A stretch of 48,763 nucleotides of DNA. Origin: Candidatus Omnitrophota bacterium (lineage in GTDB: Bacteria > Omnitrophota > Gorgyraeia > Gygaellales > Gygaellaceae). The position numbers were made by a program, and so were the translations under genes. How positions within the stretch are numbered: position 1 is the stretch's first letter; every line of letters begins with the position of its first letter. Under the pieces are notes generated by a model. It ran no database searches, had not been told where the DNA came from, and was given only the letters and a program-made list of their open reading frames with translations. Of the stretch, positions 7,585 to 16,487 are shown piece after piece. The DNA lies in assembly GCA_018400015.1 (NCBI GenBank), contig JAGYNB010000005.1, positions 1-48,763 of the forward strand, written 5' to 3'.

Positions 7585-7924
7585 AGTTAATCATGCTAAA
7601 TCATCGCATAAAAGAAAAAAGAAGGTATTAAAAAAAGCAAAAGGTTACTGGTTGGATAGATCTAAACGGTTCCGTCATGCTAAAGAGGCTGTAATGAAGG
7701 CCTTGACTTATGCTTACCGTGACAGGAAAGTAAAAAAACGAGAAATACGAGCTCTTTGGATTGCAAGAATAAATGCAGCCTGCAAAGAAAACGGGCTCAC
7801 ATACAGTCAGTTTATCAAAGCTCTTAAAAGTTCCAAGATTGCTTTGGATAGAAAGATACTTGCAGATATTGCAATAAACGATCCCGGTGTATTTAGCGCT
7901 ATTGTTAAGCAAGTAAAAAAATAG
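7577..7924 (+). CDS. rplT: Ribosomal protein L20 (bL20)
   Basis: bL20 binds 23S rRNA early in assembly, and in many bacteria it represses the rpmI-rplT message. The 115-residue protein begins MAKVNHAKSSHKRKKKVLKK and contains YAYRDRKVKKREIRALWI and LKSSKIALDRKILADIA, all family-typical. AAGGAGG lies inside rpmI before the overlapping ATG. The length is normal. Confidence 0.96.
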   Translation: MAKVNHAKSSHKRKKKVLKKAKGYWLDRSKRFRHAKEAVMKALTYAYRDRKVKKREIRALWIARINAACKENGLTYSQFIKALKSSKIALDRKILADIAINDPGVFSAIVKQVKK

Positions 7925-7943
7925 CTAAAAGACGAGGGCTGAA

Positions 7944-8603
7944 ATGTATATTATAATCGTGGGTTGCGGTAGGGTAGGAAGTGAGCTGGCAAGGCTTTTA
8001 TCTTGCGAGGGGCACAATGTGGTTATGATTGATAAAAATCCTACGGCTTTTGAAAGATTGGGCGGGGGGTTTAACGGCCTAAGTCTTACGGGCAACGCTT
8101 TTGATATAGATCTGTTAAAAAGCGCAGGGATTGAAAAGGCAGATGTTTTATGTGCCCTTACCAATGGCGACAATACCAATCTTGTGATTGCCCAGATCGC
8201 TAAGAAAATCTTTAAGGTGACCAAAGTATTGACCAGGATTTACGATCCGTCTCGCGCGCATATCTATAAGAGCCTTGGTCTTGATGTTATAAGCGGGACG
8301 CTTCTTTTTGCCAGCATGTTAAGAGATAAGATTATCGAAAGTAAACTTTCCAGTTTTTTTGTCGAAAATCCGCAGATGGCCGTATTGGAAGTTTTGATTA
8401 AAGATAAACTAAACGGCAAAAACGTAAAAGAAATCAACACCCCCGGCAAAAGCCTGGTAACCGCTGTAATAAAAAATAACCCCGAGGCAAAGGAAAAAAT
8501 AGTTATACCCGATGATAATACCAGCGTGGAAAAAGGGGATATGGTATATTTGGCCGTTAAGATAAAGTTTATTTCTGAATTAAAATCTGCGCTGGATATT
8601 TAG
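7944..8603 (+). CDS. TrkA/KtrA-type potassium-channel regulator, copy 1
   Basis: This cytosolic RCK protein (219 residues) gates a Trk/Ktr potassium transporter in response to nucleotides. The N-terminal Rossmann domain begins MYIIIVGCGRVGSELARLL, whose GxGxxG loop and acidic MIDKN strand end suit NAD(H) or ATP/ADP binding. The C-terminal TrkA_C domain spans about residues 135-219. It is single-unit length, half of the duplicated E. coli TrkA, so two paralogues may assemble together. A paralogue and trkH follow. Its ribosome site region, ACGAGGGCTGAA, is nearly the same as that of the paralogue. Confidence 0.88.
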   Translation: MYIIIVGCGRVGSELARLLSCEGHNVVMIDKNPTAFERLGGGFNGLSLTGNAFDIDLLKSAGIEKADVLCALTNGDNTNLVIAQIAKKIFKVTKVLTRIYDPSRAHIYKSLGLDVISGTLLFASMLRDKIIESKLSSFFVENPQMAVLEVLIKDKLNGKNVKEINTPGKSLVTAVIKNNPEAKEKIVIPDDNTSVEKGDMVYLAVKIKFISELKSALDI

Positions 8604-8618
8604 AATGCGAGGGTTGAA

Positions 8619-9284
8619 ATGTATATTATAATCGTGGGAGCAGGTAAAATCGGTTATTTTCTTGCCAAAAGATTATTTGAGGACAAGCACACTGTTGTTT
8701 TGGTTGAGAAGAATAAGGCTGTCTGCGAAGAAATCGCCAAAGATATAAATATTCTTGTTGTGCACGGTGATGGGTGTGATATGAATGTATTAAATGATGC
8801 CGGAGCAGAGCGTTGTGACGTGGTAGCTGCGGTTACCGGAGAAGATGAGGATAATTTAATCGTTTCACAGCTTGCAAAAGAAAAATTTAATGTTTCTCGA
8901 ACCGTTGCCAGAGTTAATGATTCAAAAAACGAAAAGATATTTTCCGAGCTGGGCGTTGATGTTCCTGTCGATGCAACCAGCATAATCGCGCAAATCATCG
9001 AAGAAGAGGTATCTTTTTCTGATCTAGTTACCCTGATGAGTTTTAAAAGAGGAAAGCTTTCTATTGTCAGAGTAGATTTGCCGGAAGAATCACCAATTAT
9101 CAATAAAAAAATACAGGAAATAAACCTACCCGAAGATTCTGTTTTGGTTACTATAATAAGGGGTGACGAAGTCATCGTTCCAAAAGGAAACACGGTTTTA
9201 AAAGCCATGGACGATATTGTGGCGCTTACTCTTGTTGAGAACGAGAAAAAGCTTCTTAATATGCTGATCGGTAAAAAGGTATGA
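8619..9284 (+). CDS. TrkA/KtrA-type potassium-channel regulator, copy 2
   Basis: This second RCK protein (221 residues) begins MYIIIVGAGKIGYFLAKRLF, with GxGxxG and VLVEKNKAVCEEIA completing the nucleotide fold. VVHGDGCDMNVLNDAGAERCD is a typical TrkA_N segment, and a TrkA_C domain ends the protein. The two copies share their first seven residues and almost identical bases around the start, so they are an old tandem duplication that has since diverged. The stop overlaps the trkH start by four bases (ATGA), which supports joint production with the membrane subunit. Confidence 0.9.
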   Translation: MYIIIVGAGKIGYFLAKRLFEDKHTVVLVEKNKAVCEEIAKDINILVVHGDGCDMNVLNDAGAERCDVVAAVTGEDEDNLIVSQLAKEKFNVSRTVARVNDSKNEKIFSELGVDVPVDATSIIAQIIEEEVSFSDLVTLMSFKRGKLSIVRVDLPEESPIINKKIQEINLPEDSVLVTIIRGDEVIVPKGNTVLKAMDDIVALTLVENEKKLLNMLIGKKV

Positions 9285-10783
9285 TTTTAAGGCCGCAGGC
9301 AAAGAATTTTAAAACAATAGGTTATTATATAGGAAAGATATTAATCGGCATTGGTTTTGCCGAATTAATACCTTTTTTAGTTGCTATTTTCTTAGGCGAA
9401 TTTGAACCCGCTTTAGATTTTGCAATTGGAGCAAGCATAACGTTAATATTCGGTTTTATCTTCCAGATAGTTTTTTTCACCGATAGATCAATAGAAAAAA
9501 TTGAAGGTTTAACTATCACGGCCATATCTTGGTTGTTCGCGATGTTTTTAGCTGCAATACCGCTTTATCTAAGCGGGCATTGGGCAAGTTATTTAGATGC
9601 TTGTTTTGATTCCATGTCTGGATTAGCCACAACCGGTCTTGCGCTTGTGAATGATCTCGATCATCTTTCGATTTCACATAACATCTGGAGACATTTGCTT
9701 ATGTTTATCGGAGGGCAAGGCATAGTGATCGTAGCGCTTTCTTTTTTTACCAAAGGTTTAAGCGGAGCATTCAGCATGTATGTAGGCGAAGCCAGAGACG
9801 AAAAGATATTGCCTAATATTATCCATACTGCTCGTTTTATCTGGATTACCAGTTTGATATATTTTATTTTAGGTTCTTCGGTTCTTACGCTCGTAGGGTA
9901 TTTTAACGGACTTTCTTTTTTTTCAAGCATTTTTCACGGGGTATGTCTTTTTATGGCTGCTTTTGATACCGGTGGTTTTACTCCGCAGTCTCAGAGTATA
10001 ATTTTTTACCATAGTTGGGTTTTTGAGGTTGTGACAATTTTTATAATGATTTTAGGAGCGGTGAATTTTAACCTGCATTATTGTCTTTGGTATGGTAGGC
10101 GTAGGGAGATTTTCAAAGATGCAGAGACAAAAACATTCTTGGTTTCTTTAGGTGTATTGGGTCTTATTGTTGGTTTGGGTCTTTTTAGCGCCCACGTTTA
10201 TTCAGATAACCTCTCATTTTTAAGAAAAGGTTTTTACCAATTGATTTCCGCACACACTGGAACAGGTTATGCTACGCTTTACGCAAAGCAGTTTATCAGC
10301 GAGTGGGGAGACGTTGCTTTAATGGGGATGATCCTTGCTATGTCTATAGGCGGGGCTACGTGCTCAACAACTGGAGCAATAAAGCTATTAAGAATAAACG
10401 TACTGTTTAAGACATTGGTTAACGAGATTAAAAAAGCAATTTTGCCAGAACGGGCTGTTATCGTACAGAAAATCCACCATATTAAGGAGATTATATTAAA
10501 TGATAAGTTGGTTAAGGCCTCTCTTTTGGTAATACTGCTTTATGTTACGCTTTATGCAGTTGGAGCCTTGGCAGGCATGATATTGGGGTATCCATTTTTG
10601 AATTCACTTTTTGAGTCAACCTCCGCCGCAGCCAATGTCGGTTTATCCTGCGGCATAACAGACCCAAGCATGCCAAACGCTTTGAAGATTGTTTATATAA
10701 TTCAGATGTGGGTTGGAAGGCTTGAATTTGTCTCGATTTTTGCGATTTTAGGAGTTATTATTGCATCATTAAAAGGAAAATAA
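9281..10783 (+). CDS. trkH: TrkH-type potassium transporter, membrane subunit
   Basis: TrkH forms the potassium-conducting membrane subunit. The 500-residue protein has about ten to twelve hydrophobic segments arranged as four pore-loop repeats. Selectivity-filter-like stretches are visible at DSMSGLATTGLAL, AAFDTGGFTPQS, SAHTGTGYATL and STSAAANVGLSCGI. GGATCSTTGAIKLLRI is a strongly conserved TrkH segment. The length agrees with the family. It overlaps the upstream trkA by four bases and shares TAATG with the downstream gene. Confidence 0.93.
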   Translation: MILRPQAKNFKTIGYYIGKILIGIGFAELIPFLVAIFLGEFEPALDFAIGASITLIFGFIFQIVFFTDRSIEKIEGLTITAISWLFAMFLAAIPLYLSGHWASYLDACFDSMSGLATTGLALVNDLDHLSISHNIWRHLLMFIGGQGIVIVALSFFTKGLSGAFSMYVGEARDEKILPNIIHTARFIWITSLIYFILGSSVLTLVGYFNGLSFFSSIFHGVCLFMAAFDTGGFTPQSQSIIFYHSWVFEVVTIFIMILGAVNFNLHYCLWYGRRREIFKDAETKTFLVSLGVLGLIVGLGLFSAHVYSDNLSFLRKGFYQLISAHTGTGYATLYAKQFISEWGDVALMGMILAMSIGGATCSTTGAIKLLRINVLFKTLVNEIKKAILPERAVIVQKIHHIKEIILNDKLVKASLLVILLYVTLYAVGALAGMILGYPFLNSLFESTSAAANVGLSCGITDPSMPNALKIVYIIQMWVGRLEFVSIFAILGVIIASLKGK

Positions 10784-11283
10784 TGAAGAGCAAACTTGTT
10801 TTATTTTTATTTATATCTTTTTGTTTTGTTAGTCTGGGCTTTGCCCAAAGAGTAACTAGCAAGGAATTAATCGAAAACGCAGCAGGTTATGATTTAAAGG
10901 AGGTTGTTTACCAAGGAGAAGCAATAGGAGAGGCCTTAGAAAGAGCCGATCATTGTTGGGTAAATGTACACGATGGTAATGCCGCTGTTGGCTTATGGTT
11001 AAGTCAGGATGATTGCAGTAAAATAAACTTTTTTGGCGACTATAACACCACAGGAGATACAATAGAAATAAAAGGGGTTTTTCATAGGTCGTGTACACAG
11101 CATTCTGGAGAGTTGGATATACATGTTGCAGAATTAAGGGTTGTAGAGCAGGGGGCAAAACGCGAGCATATATTCAACAGAAAAAAAATGAATTTATTTT
11201 TAGTTTTATTTAGCGTATTATGTCTATTATGGATATTACAAATATTAAAATTATTGCAGAGAAAGAAATCGCTCAGGCGGTAA
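10783..11283 (+). CDS. Exported OB-fold-like protein with C-terminal membrane anchor (function unknown)
   Basis: I do not recognise a named family with certainty. The 166-residue protein has a Sec-type signal peptide ending near GFAQ (residues 1-22). An exported domain of about 110 residues follows, containing ADHCWVNVHDG, GDTIEIKGVFHRSC and ELDIHVAELRVVEQG, which read like beta strands of an OB-fold or nucleic-acid-binding-like barrel. Residues 133-155 form a transmembrane helix before a basic tail. It would sit outside the inner membrane, held by the tail. It overlaps trkH by one base and pheS by 64 bases. Confidence 0.7.
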   Translation: MKSKLVLFLFISFCFVSLGFAQRVTSKELIENAAGYDLKEVVYQGEAIGEALERADHCWVNVHDGNAAVGLWLSQDDCSKINFFGDYNTTGDTIEIKGVFHRSCTQHSGELDIHVAELRVVEQGAKREHIFNRKKMNLFLVLFSVLCLLWILQILKLLQRKKSLRR

Positions 11284-12242
11284 CGCTTGAGGAATTAGAG
11301 ACCTTGCGTATAAAATACCTCGGTAAAAAAAGCCAACTCAGCAAAGTGCTTTCCGGGCTGGGTAAGCTGTCTCAACAAGAGCGTCCTTTAGTAGGTAAAG
11401 CTGCTAACGAATGCAAGATTATTATTCAAAGCCTCCTGGAAGAAAAGGTCAGCGCTTTCAAAATTAATTCAGCAGAGTCCGGTGTTGATATTACTCTCCC
11501 GGGCATAAGAAAAGAATTAGGAAAAGAACATATTATCAGCACTGTTTTAAAAGATATATCCGATGTATTTGTTAAAATGGGCTTTTGTGTTGTGCAGGGT
11601 CCGGAAATCGAAACAGAGTTCAATAATTTTACCGGGCTTAATATTCCCCTGGATCATCCCTCGAGAGAGTCATTTGACACCTTTTACATAAAAACCGAAA
11701 AAAATCGAGAGCGGCTTCTTTTAAGAAGTCATACTTCTCCTGTGCAGATCCGCGTGATGCGAGAGAATAAGCCTCCTTTGGCTGTGGTTGTTCCAGGTAA
11801 AGTCTATCGGCCTGATGCCGTTGATGCGAGTCATTCGTTTATGTTCCATCAAGTAGAGGGTTTTTTGGTAGATAAGAATATAAAATTTTCTGATCTTAAA
11901 GGCATGCTGCAGAAGTTTGCAGTAGAGTTTTTCGGCTCCCAAATTAAGATGCGTTTCCGCCCGCATTTTTTCCCGTTTACCGAACCATCAGCCGAGGCAG
12001 ACATTTCCTGTATTATTTGTCAGGGTAGGGGTTGTTCAGTGTGCGGCAGAAAAGGATGGCTTGAAATATTAGGTGCAGGCATGATCCATCCTAACGTGTT
12101 TAAACATGTTGGTTACAAACAAGGAGCTTATAGTGGTTTTGCTTTTGGCATGGGAGTTGAGAGGATCGCAATGTTAAAATACGGCATAAATGACATTAGG
12201 TTATTTTTTGAAAATGATAAAAGATTTTTAAAACAATTTTGA
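11220..12242 (+). CDS. pheS: Phenylalanine-tRNA ligase alpha subunit
   Basis: PheS is the catalytic half of the alpha2-beta2 enzyme that charges tRNA-Phe. The 340-residue protein has an N-terminal coiled coil (LRIKYLGKKSQLSKVLSGL). Class II motif 2 appears around LRSHTSPVQIRVM and VYRPDAVDASHSFMFHQVEG, and motif 3 as FGMGVERIAMLKYGI. The start could be 11220 or the second ATG at 11229. Either overlaps the preceding membrane-protein gene by 55-64 bases in another frame, with no obvious ribosome site. Confidence 0.95.
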   Translation: MSIMDITNIKIIAEKEIAQAVTLEELETLRIKYLGKKSQLSKVLSGLGKLSQQERPLVGKAANECKIIIQSLLEEKVSAFKINSAESGVDITLPGIRKELGKEHIISTVLKDISDVFVKMGFCVVQGPEIETEFNNFTGLNIPLDHPSRESFDTFYIKTEKNRERLLLRSHTSPVQIRVMRENKPPLAVVVPGKVYRPDAVDASHSFMFHQVEGFLVDKNIKFSDLKGMLQKFAVEFFGSQIKMRFRPHFFPFTEPSAEADISCIICQGRGCSVCGRKGWLEILGAGMIHPNVFKHVGYKQGAYSGFAFGMGVERIAMLKYGINDIRLFFENDKRFLKQF

Positions 12243-12245
12243 TTT

Positions 12246-14279
12246 ATGAAATTTACCTATAACTGGCTCAAGGATTATGTAAGCATAAAAGTCGGCCCGG
12301 AAAAGTTGGCAGAGATTCTTACTATGTCTGGTCTGGAAGTTAAGGCGTTAACAAAAAAAGCAGATGATTATATTTTTGACTGCGAGGTAACGCCGAATAG
12401 GCCTGATTTGCTTTCTCTCGTCGGTATTGCCAGGGAAGTATGCGCATTGACCGGTGGGCACATCAAAACCTCGCTCAATAAAATAAAAAGCAATATTAAG
12501 GAAAAAAATGGTTTCCAGGTTTTGGTTAAAGATAAAACAGCTTGCCCGCGCTATATGGCAGTAGTAGTAAAAGATGTTTGCGTTGGCGGTTCTCCAGCAT
12601 GGCTTAAAAAGAGAATAGAGGCAATTGGCTTAAGGAGCGTTAATAATATTGTTGATATTACTAATTATTCTCTTTGGGAATTGGGCCAGCCCATACACGC
12701 TTTTGATTTGGATAAGCTGAACAAACAAATAATCGTGCGCTTTGCAAATCCGGGTGAAAAAATCACTATCATAGACGGTAAAACCATGGAACTTGATGCG
12801 CGAACGCTGCTTATTTGTGACAATGCCAATCCTGTAGCTATTGCTGGTATAATGGGTGGTAAAGAGACAGAAGTTAAAAAAGAGACAAAAAATCTTCTTT
12901 TGGAATTTGCCTGTTTTGATCCAAAAATTATCCGTAGAGCCACTCGCAATTTGGGTTTATCCAGCGATTCCAGCTATCGTTTTGAAAGAGGCGTGGATTT
13001 GGAGGTTTTACCTTTTGCTGCCAAAAGAACATTAGATTTGATTAAGAACGTATCAAAAGATTGTTGTGTAAAACAGGTAACAGACCTTGGCACAAAAACA
13101 GGATATAAAAAGACAATTATTCTAGAACCGGATAAGCTCAATAATGTTTTAGGTGTAAGTATTACGGATAGCAAAATTTCAAGGATATTAAAATCTTTGG
13201 GGTTAAAATTAGCTAAATTAGAAAATTCATTTTCTGTAAAGATTCCTTCATTTAGACCCGATCTGTCCATAGAAGAGGATCTATTTGAGGAAGTTGCTAG
13301 AATCCACGGCTACTCGAACATAAAAAATACTCAGCCCTATATAAAATTTAACAGCGTAAAAGATGATCCGGCAGAAAATATAAAGCGAATTGCAAAGCAA
13401 AGCCTTTTAAGAGAAGGGTTTTTTGAGGCTATAACCTATTCTCTTTTAAGCGCTGCTTTAGCAGAAGAGCTCGGTTTTGCCAATACGGAAAGCCTCGAGC
13501 TTTTAAACCCGTTAAGCCAGGAGGCATCGGTTTTAAGACCGAGCTTATTGCCCGGGTTGCTACAGGTTGTTAAAAACAATATTGCTCGTCAGAATAAGGA
13601 TTTGAAGATTTTTGAAATCGGCAATATCTTTAATAAGGATAAAGAAACCGCACGCTTGGCTTTTGTTGCTACAGGGATAGATTATTCTGCTGTTAATTCG
13701 CGAGTTAACGTATGTGTTGAAACAAGTACCCTGCATTTAAAAGGGGTGATGGAAAATATTTTTTCTTCATTAGGTATTGAAGACGTTGAGTTTTTGCCTT
13801 GCCATGAGAAATTGTTTCATAGAGGCGAGTCTTTTATTGCGAAAAATAAAAGTACGACTTTGGCGATAATAGGCAAGGTTGAAAAATGCGCGCTTGAATC
13901 CATGGAGATAAAATCTCAGGATGTTTTTGCTTGCGAAATCTATTTAGACAGCGTTAAGAAGATCGCAAAACTTTTATCTGGGTTCAAGCCTTACAGTCAG
14001 TATCCTTTTGTTGTCCGCGATATTAGTCTTCTTGTAGAAGACAAGGTTGTTTTTAAACAGATAATATCGACGATCAAAGACTTAAACATATTATCAATAG
14101 AAGAAATAAAGCTAGCCGACTACTATAAAGGCAAGCATATTCCAAAAGGTTTTAAGGGGCTAACCGTGTCTATTAAATACAGGTCTGATCAGCATACCCT
14201 TACAGATAGCGATATCAATTCAATGCACGATAACATAAAACAAGCTTTAAAAACTAAATTGGAGGCCACTTTTAGGTAG
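12246..14279 (+). CDS. pheT: Phenylalanine-tRNA ligase beta subunit, short form
   Basis: PheT carries the B3/B4 editing module and, at its end, the ferredoxin-fold anticodon-binding domain. The protein is 677 residues, while many bacterial PheT have about 790-810. MKFTYNWLKDYVSIKVGPEK runs almost directly into DDYIFDCEVTPNRPDLLSL, so the roughly 110-residue EMAP/tRNA-binding insertion near the N-terminus is missing. The B5 domain (residues ~280-350) and the C-terminal FDX-ACB domain (YSQYPFVVRDISLLVED) are present. Only three bases separate it from pheS. Confidence 0.95.
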   Translation: MKFTYNWLKDYVSIKVGPEKLAEILTMSGLEVKALTKKADDYIFDCEVTPNRPDLLSLVGIAREVCALTGGHIKTSLNKIKSNIKEKNGFQVLVKDKTACPRYMAVVVKDVCVGGSPAWLKKRIEAIGLRSVNNIVDITNYSLWELGQPIHAFDLDKLNKQIIVRFANPGEKITIIDGKTMELDARTLLICDNANPVAIAGIMGGKETEVKKETKNLLLEFACFDPKIIRRATRNLGLSSDSSYRFERGVDLEVLPFAAKRTLDLIKNVSKDCCVKQVTDLGTKTGYKKTIILEPDKLNNVLGVSITDSKISRILKSLGLKLAKLENSFSVKIPSFRPDLSIEEDLFEEVARIHGYSNIKNTQPYIKFNSVKDDPAENIKRIAKQSLLREGFFEAITYSLLSAALAEELGFANTESLELLNPLSQEASVLRPSLLPGLLQVVKNNIARQNKDLKIFEIGNIFNKDKETARLAFVATGIDYSAVNSRVNVCVETSTLHLKGVMENIFSSLGIEDVEFLPCHEKLFHRGESFIAKNKSTTLAIIGKVEKCALESMEIKSQDVFACEIYLDSVKKIAKLLSGFKPYSQYPFVVRDISLLVEDKVVFKQIISTIKDLNILSIEEIKLADYYKGKHIPKGFKGLTVSIKYRSDQHTLTDSDINSMHDNIKQALKTKLEATFR

Positions 14280-14287
14280 GGGTGGTC

Positions 14288-14316
14288 TTGATTTTAGATA
14301 GGCCGTATGCTATACT
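14288..14316 (+). promoter_or_regulatory. Promoter of the probable 6S RNA
   Basis: TTGATT (14288-14293) and TATACT (14311-14316) are separated by exactly 17 bases, a good sigma-70-like promoter just nine bases after the pheT stop. The predicted transcription start is near 14323, at the beginning of a structured non-coding stretch. Confidence 0.75.
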
Positions 14317-14322
14317 TTAAAC

Positions 14323-14495
14323 AAGAAGGTTAAATTTTATCCCTGCTGTGAGCGCCGGGTAACTTATTGTGTGTTGAACCAACAGCACAAGAAAGGGAAC
14401 CTAACTTCATCTTGCCTGCGGGTAATTTGAGAGGGTACCCACCTGATTAACAGGGTTCAAAGCAATTTATCTGACGCCACCCGCGGGGTTTTTTT
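14323..14495 (+). ncRNA. ssrS: Probable 6S RNA (ssrS)
   Basis: The stretch has no reading frame but has its own promoter and a T-run end, giving a transcript of about 173 bases, close to the 6S norm of 160-200. CCCTG at 14341-14345 can pair with CAGGG at 14451-14455, and AAATT/AATTT outside them, forming a long irregular closing helix. Inside are a GTGTTG/CAGCAC hairpin and a GGGTA/TACCC hairpin. The TTGAACC and GGGAACC elements recall 6S RNAs. The position after pheT and before 5-formyltetrahydrofolate cyclo-ligase, rny and ymdB matches ssrS neighbourhoods in Proteobacteria. The identity is not proven without a covariance search. Confidence 0.65.
14479..14495 (+). terminator. Terminator at the 3' end of the probable 6S RNA
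   Basis: ACCCGCGGGG followed by seven T (14489-14495). ACCCGCG can pair with TGCGGGT at 14417-14423, or a short CCC-GCG-GGG hairpin can form locally. The T-run ends eight bases before the rarA start codon, so rarA may depend on read-through. Confidence 0.5.
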
Positions 14496-14502
14496 ATGCC
14501 CT

Positions 14503-15819
14503 ATGGATACAGATCTTTTTCCAACCAACACAATTCAGGAATCAAAAGACCTGCCTTTAGCAGCGCGCATGAGGCCGCGCTGTTTTAATGACTATATAGG
14601 CCAAAAACATATTTTGGGCAAAGGTAAATTGCTGCGCAGAGCAATAGAAGCAGACAGATTAAGCTCTTTAATTCTATACGGCGCACCAGGTTGTGGAAAA
14701 ACCAGTCTTGCCTATATGATTAGTTATATTACAAAAGCAGATTTTATCGAGCTTAATGCTACCAATGTTGGTTCAGAGGTGCTTCGTAAAAAAATCGCTC
14801 AGGCAAAACAAGCCAAACGCGCAACAGGAAAAAAGACAATTATTTTTATAGATGAATTGCATCGATTTAACAAAGCCCAGCAGGATATACTTATGCCTGA
14901 TGTGGAAAACGCCAGTTTTATCTTAATCGGAGCAACGGTTTATAATCCTTTTTTCTCTATTGTTTCAGCGTTATTATCGCGTTCTCTTATTTTTGAGTTG
15001 AAGCCTTTAAGCGAAGAGGATATAAGGCTAGTTATTGATAAGGTGCTTACAGATGAAGAAAAAGGGCTTGGTAATTTTAAAATTAAGCTTGCTCCTCAAG
15101 CAAAAACTTTTTTAAGTAAGGCCTGCGATGGAGATGCAAGACGGGTATTAAATGCATTAGAAATAGCCTTTTTAACAACTTCCCCCGACGAAGAGGGTGT
15201 AGTAAAAATAGATTTAGATATTACTCAGGAATCCATTCAAAAAAAAGCCGTAGTTTATGACGATAATTCAGACGCCCATTACGACACAGCATCTGCATTT
15301 ATAAAATCTATGCGCGGGACCGACCCCGATGCAGCTATTTATTGGATGGCTAAGATGCTTTATGCCGGAGAAGACCCCAGATTCATTGCAAGGCGCATTT
15401 GTATATGTGCTTGTGAAGATGTTGGTAATGCCGATCCCTTAGCGTTAGTTTTGGCCAACAGTGCTTTTAATTTGGTGGAATCTATTGGAATGCCTGAAGC
15501 ACGCATTGCCTTAGCCCAAGCAGCTATTTATGTTGCCTGTGCGCCAAAGTCCAATGCTTCTTATATGGCTATAGAAAAAGCCCAAGAGGATATTAAGAAT
15601 AATAGAACTCAAAGTCCTCCTGATAGCGTAAAAGACGCGCATTATAAGGGAGCGCAAAAGCTTGGTCGGGGTACAAATTATAAGTATGCACATGATTATA
15701 AAGACCACTATGTTAAGCAAGAGTATATGAAAAACCTCAAGAAATACTATCAGCCTACGGATTTGGGCTTTGAGGCGAAGATAAAAGAACGTCTTAAAAG
15801 ACGAAAAAGGGCTATCTAG
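14503..15819 (+). CDS. rarA: Replication-associated recombination protein A (RarA/MgsA AAA+ ATPase)
   Basis: RarA is a clamp-loader-like AAA+ ATPase acting at stalled replication forks. The 438-residue protein has MRPRCFNDYIGQKHILG and Walker A YGAPGCGKTS. Walker B is FIDELHRFNKAQQD, where the family usually has DEIHRF, and GATVYNPFFSIVSALLSRS is the sensor segment. The C-terminal tetramerisation region (CICACEDVGNADPLA) is complete. No ribosome site is visible because the upstream RNA terminator ends eight bases before the ATG. Confidence 0.93.
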   Translation: MDTDLFPTNTIQESKDLPLAARMRPRCFNDYIGQKHILGKGKLLRRAIEADRLSSLILYGAPGCGKTSLAYMISYITKADFIELNATNVGSEVLRKKIAQAKQAKRATGKKTIIFIDELHRFNKAQQDILMPDVENASFILIGATVYNPFFSIVSALLSRSLIFELKPLSEEDIRLVIDKVLTDEEKGLGNFKIKLAPQAKTFLSKACDGDARRVLNALEIAFLTTSPDEEGVVKIDLDITQESIQKKAVVYDDNSDAHYDTASAFIKSMRGTDPDAAIYWMAKMLYAGEDPRFIARRICICACEDVGNADPLALVLANSAFNLVESIGMPEARIALAQAAIYVACAPKSNASYMAIEKAQEDIKNNRTQSPPDSVKDAHYKGAQKLGRGTNYKYAHDYKDHYVKQEYMKNLKKYYQPTDLGFEAKIKERLKRRKRAI

Positions 15820-15855
15820 CTGAAAATAGGCTTGTTTTGGTTCTAGTAAAAACTA

Positions 15856-15884
15856 TTTACTCAAGGTATTTTTTGTGATAAAAT
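15856..15884 (+). promoter_or_regulatory. Extended -10 promoter for the cyclo-ligase/rny operon
   Basis: TTTACT (15856-15861) and TAAAAT (15879-15884) have a 17-base spacer, and TG at 15876-15877 makes an extended -10. The predicted start near 15891 is only about four bases before the ATG at 15895, so this message may be leaderless. Confidence 0.6.
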
Positions 15885-15894
15885 TAGCCGATTG

Positions 15895-16446
15895 ATGGAT
15901 GACAAACAAAAGATAAGAAAAGAGATTCTTAAGAAAACAAAAGCATATAAGGAGGAGTTACGCTTAAGAAAAAGTTTATTGATTAAAAATAAGTTGTTTA
16001 AAACAAAAGAGTTTAAAGAAGCAGAAAATATTCTATTTTACTTGGCTTTTAAAGGAGAGGTTGAAACAAGAAAGATGATTGAAGATTCCCTCAAGATAGG
16101 CAAAACCGTATTAGTGCCTGTCTGTGATATGAAACGAAAGACTATAGTTCCTTCCAAAATAAGCAATTTATTCAAGGAGGAATTATGCATTGGATCCTAT
16201 GGCATAGAGCGTCCACGCAAAATAAGGAGCTTTTCAGCAAAAGACATTGATTTAGTTATTGTTCCTGCTGTTGCCTTTGATAAATACAATAATAGATTAG
16301 GACGCGGTAAAGGATACTATGATAGGTTCTTAAAAAAACTCAGTTCTAGAGTAAAAAAAATAGGTCTTGCCTTTAAGTTTCAAATCGTCGATCGCCTTCC
16401 TGTAAACCTCCTTGATCAGCCGGTGGATAGAGTGATAACTGCTTAA
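15895..16446 (+). CDS. 5-formyltetrahydrofolate cyclo-ligase
   Basis: The enzyme (fthC, also called ygfA or MTHFS) converts 5-formyl-THF to 5,10-methenyl-THF using ATP. The 183-residue protein has the basic N-terminus KIRKEILKKTKAYKEELR, a VLVPVCDM strand, LVIVPAVAFDKYNNRLGRGK, and GYYDRFL, the characteristic C-terminal phosphate-binding motif. TTG at 15892 is an alternative start. There is no ribosome site, and the predicted transcription start nearly coincides with the start codon. Its location beside the probable 6S RNA, with rarA between, parallels the ssrS-ygfA link. Confidence 0.9.
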   Translation: MDDKQKIRKEILKKTKAYKEELRLRKSLLIKNKLFKTKEFKEAENILFYLAFKGEVETRKMIEDSLKIGKTVLVPVCDMKRKTIVPSKISNLFKEELCIGSYGIERPRKIRSFSAKDIDLVIVPAVAFDKYNNRLGRGKGYYDRFLKKLSSRVKKIGLAFKFQIVDRLPVNLLDQPVDRVITA

Positions 16447-16487
16447 AATACTCTTAAAACCATAATTGTTAAGGAGGTGCATTGTTT

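Noticed and set aside
14323-14495. T-box leader or tmRNA in the gap after pheT
   Set aside because: The T-box TGGNACCGCG core and a specifier loop are not seen, and the transcript of about 173 bases is too short for tmRNA and lacks its tRNA-like ends.
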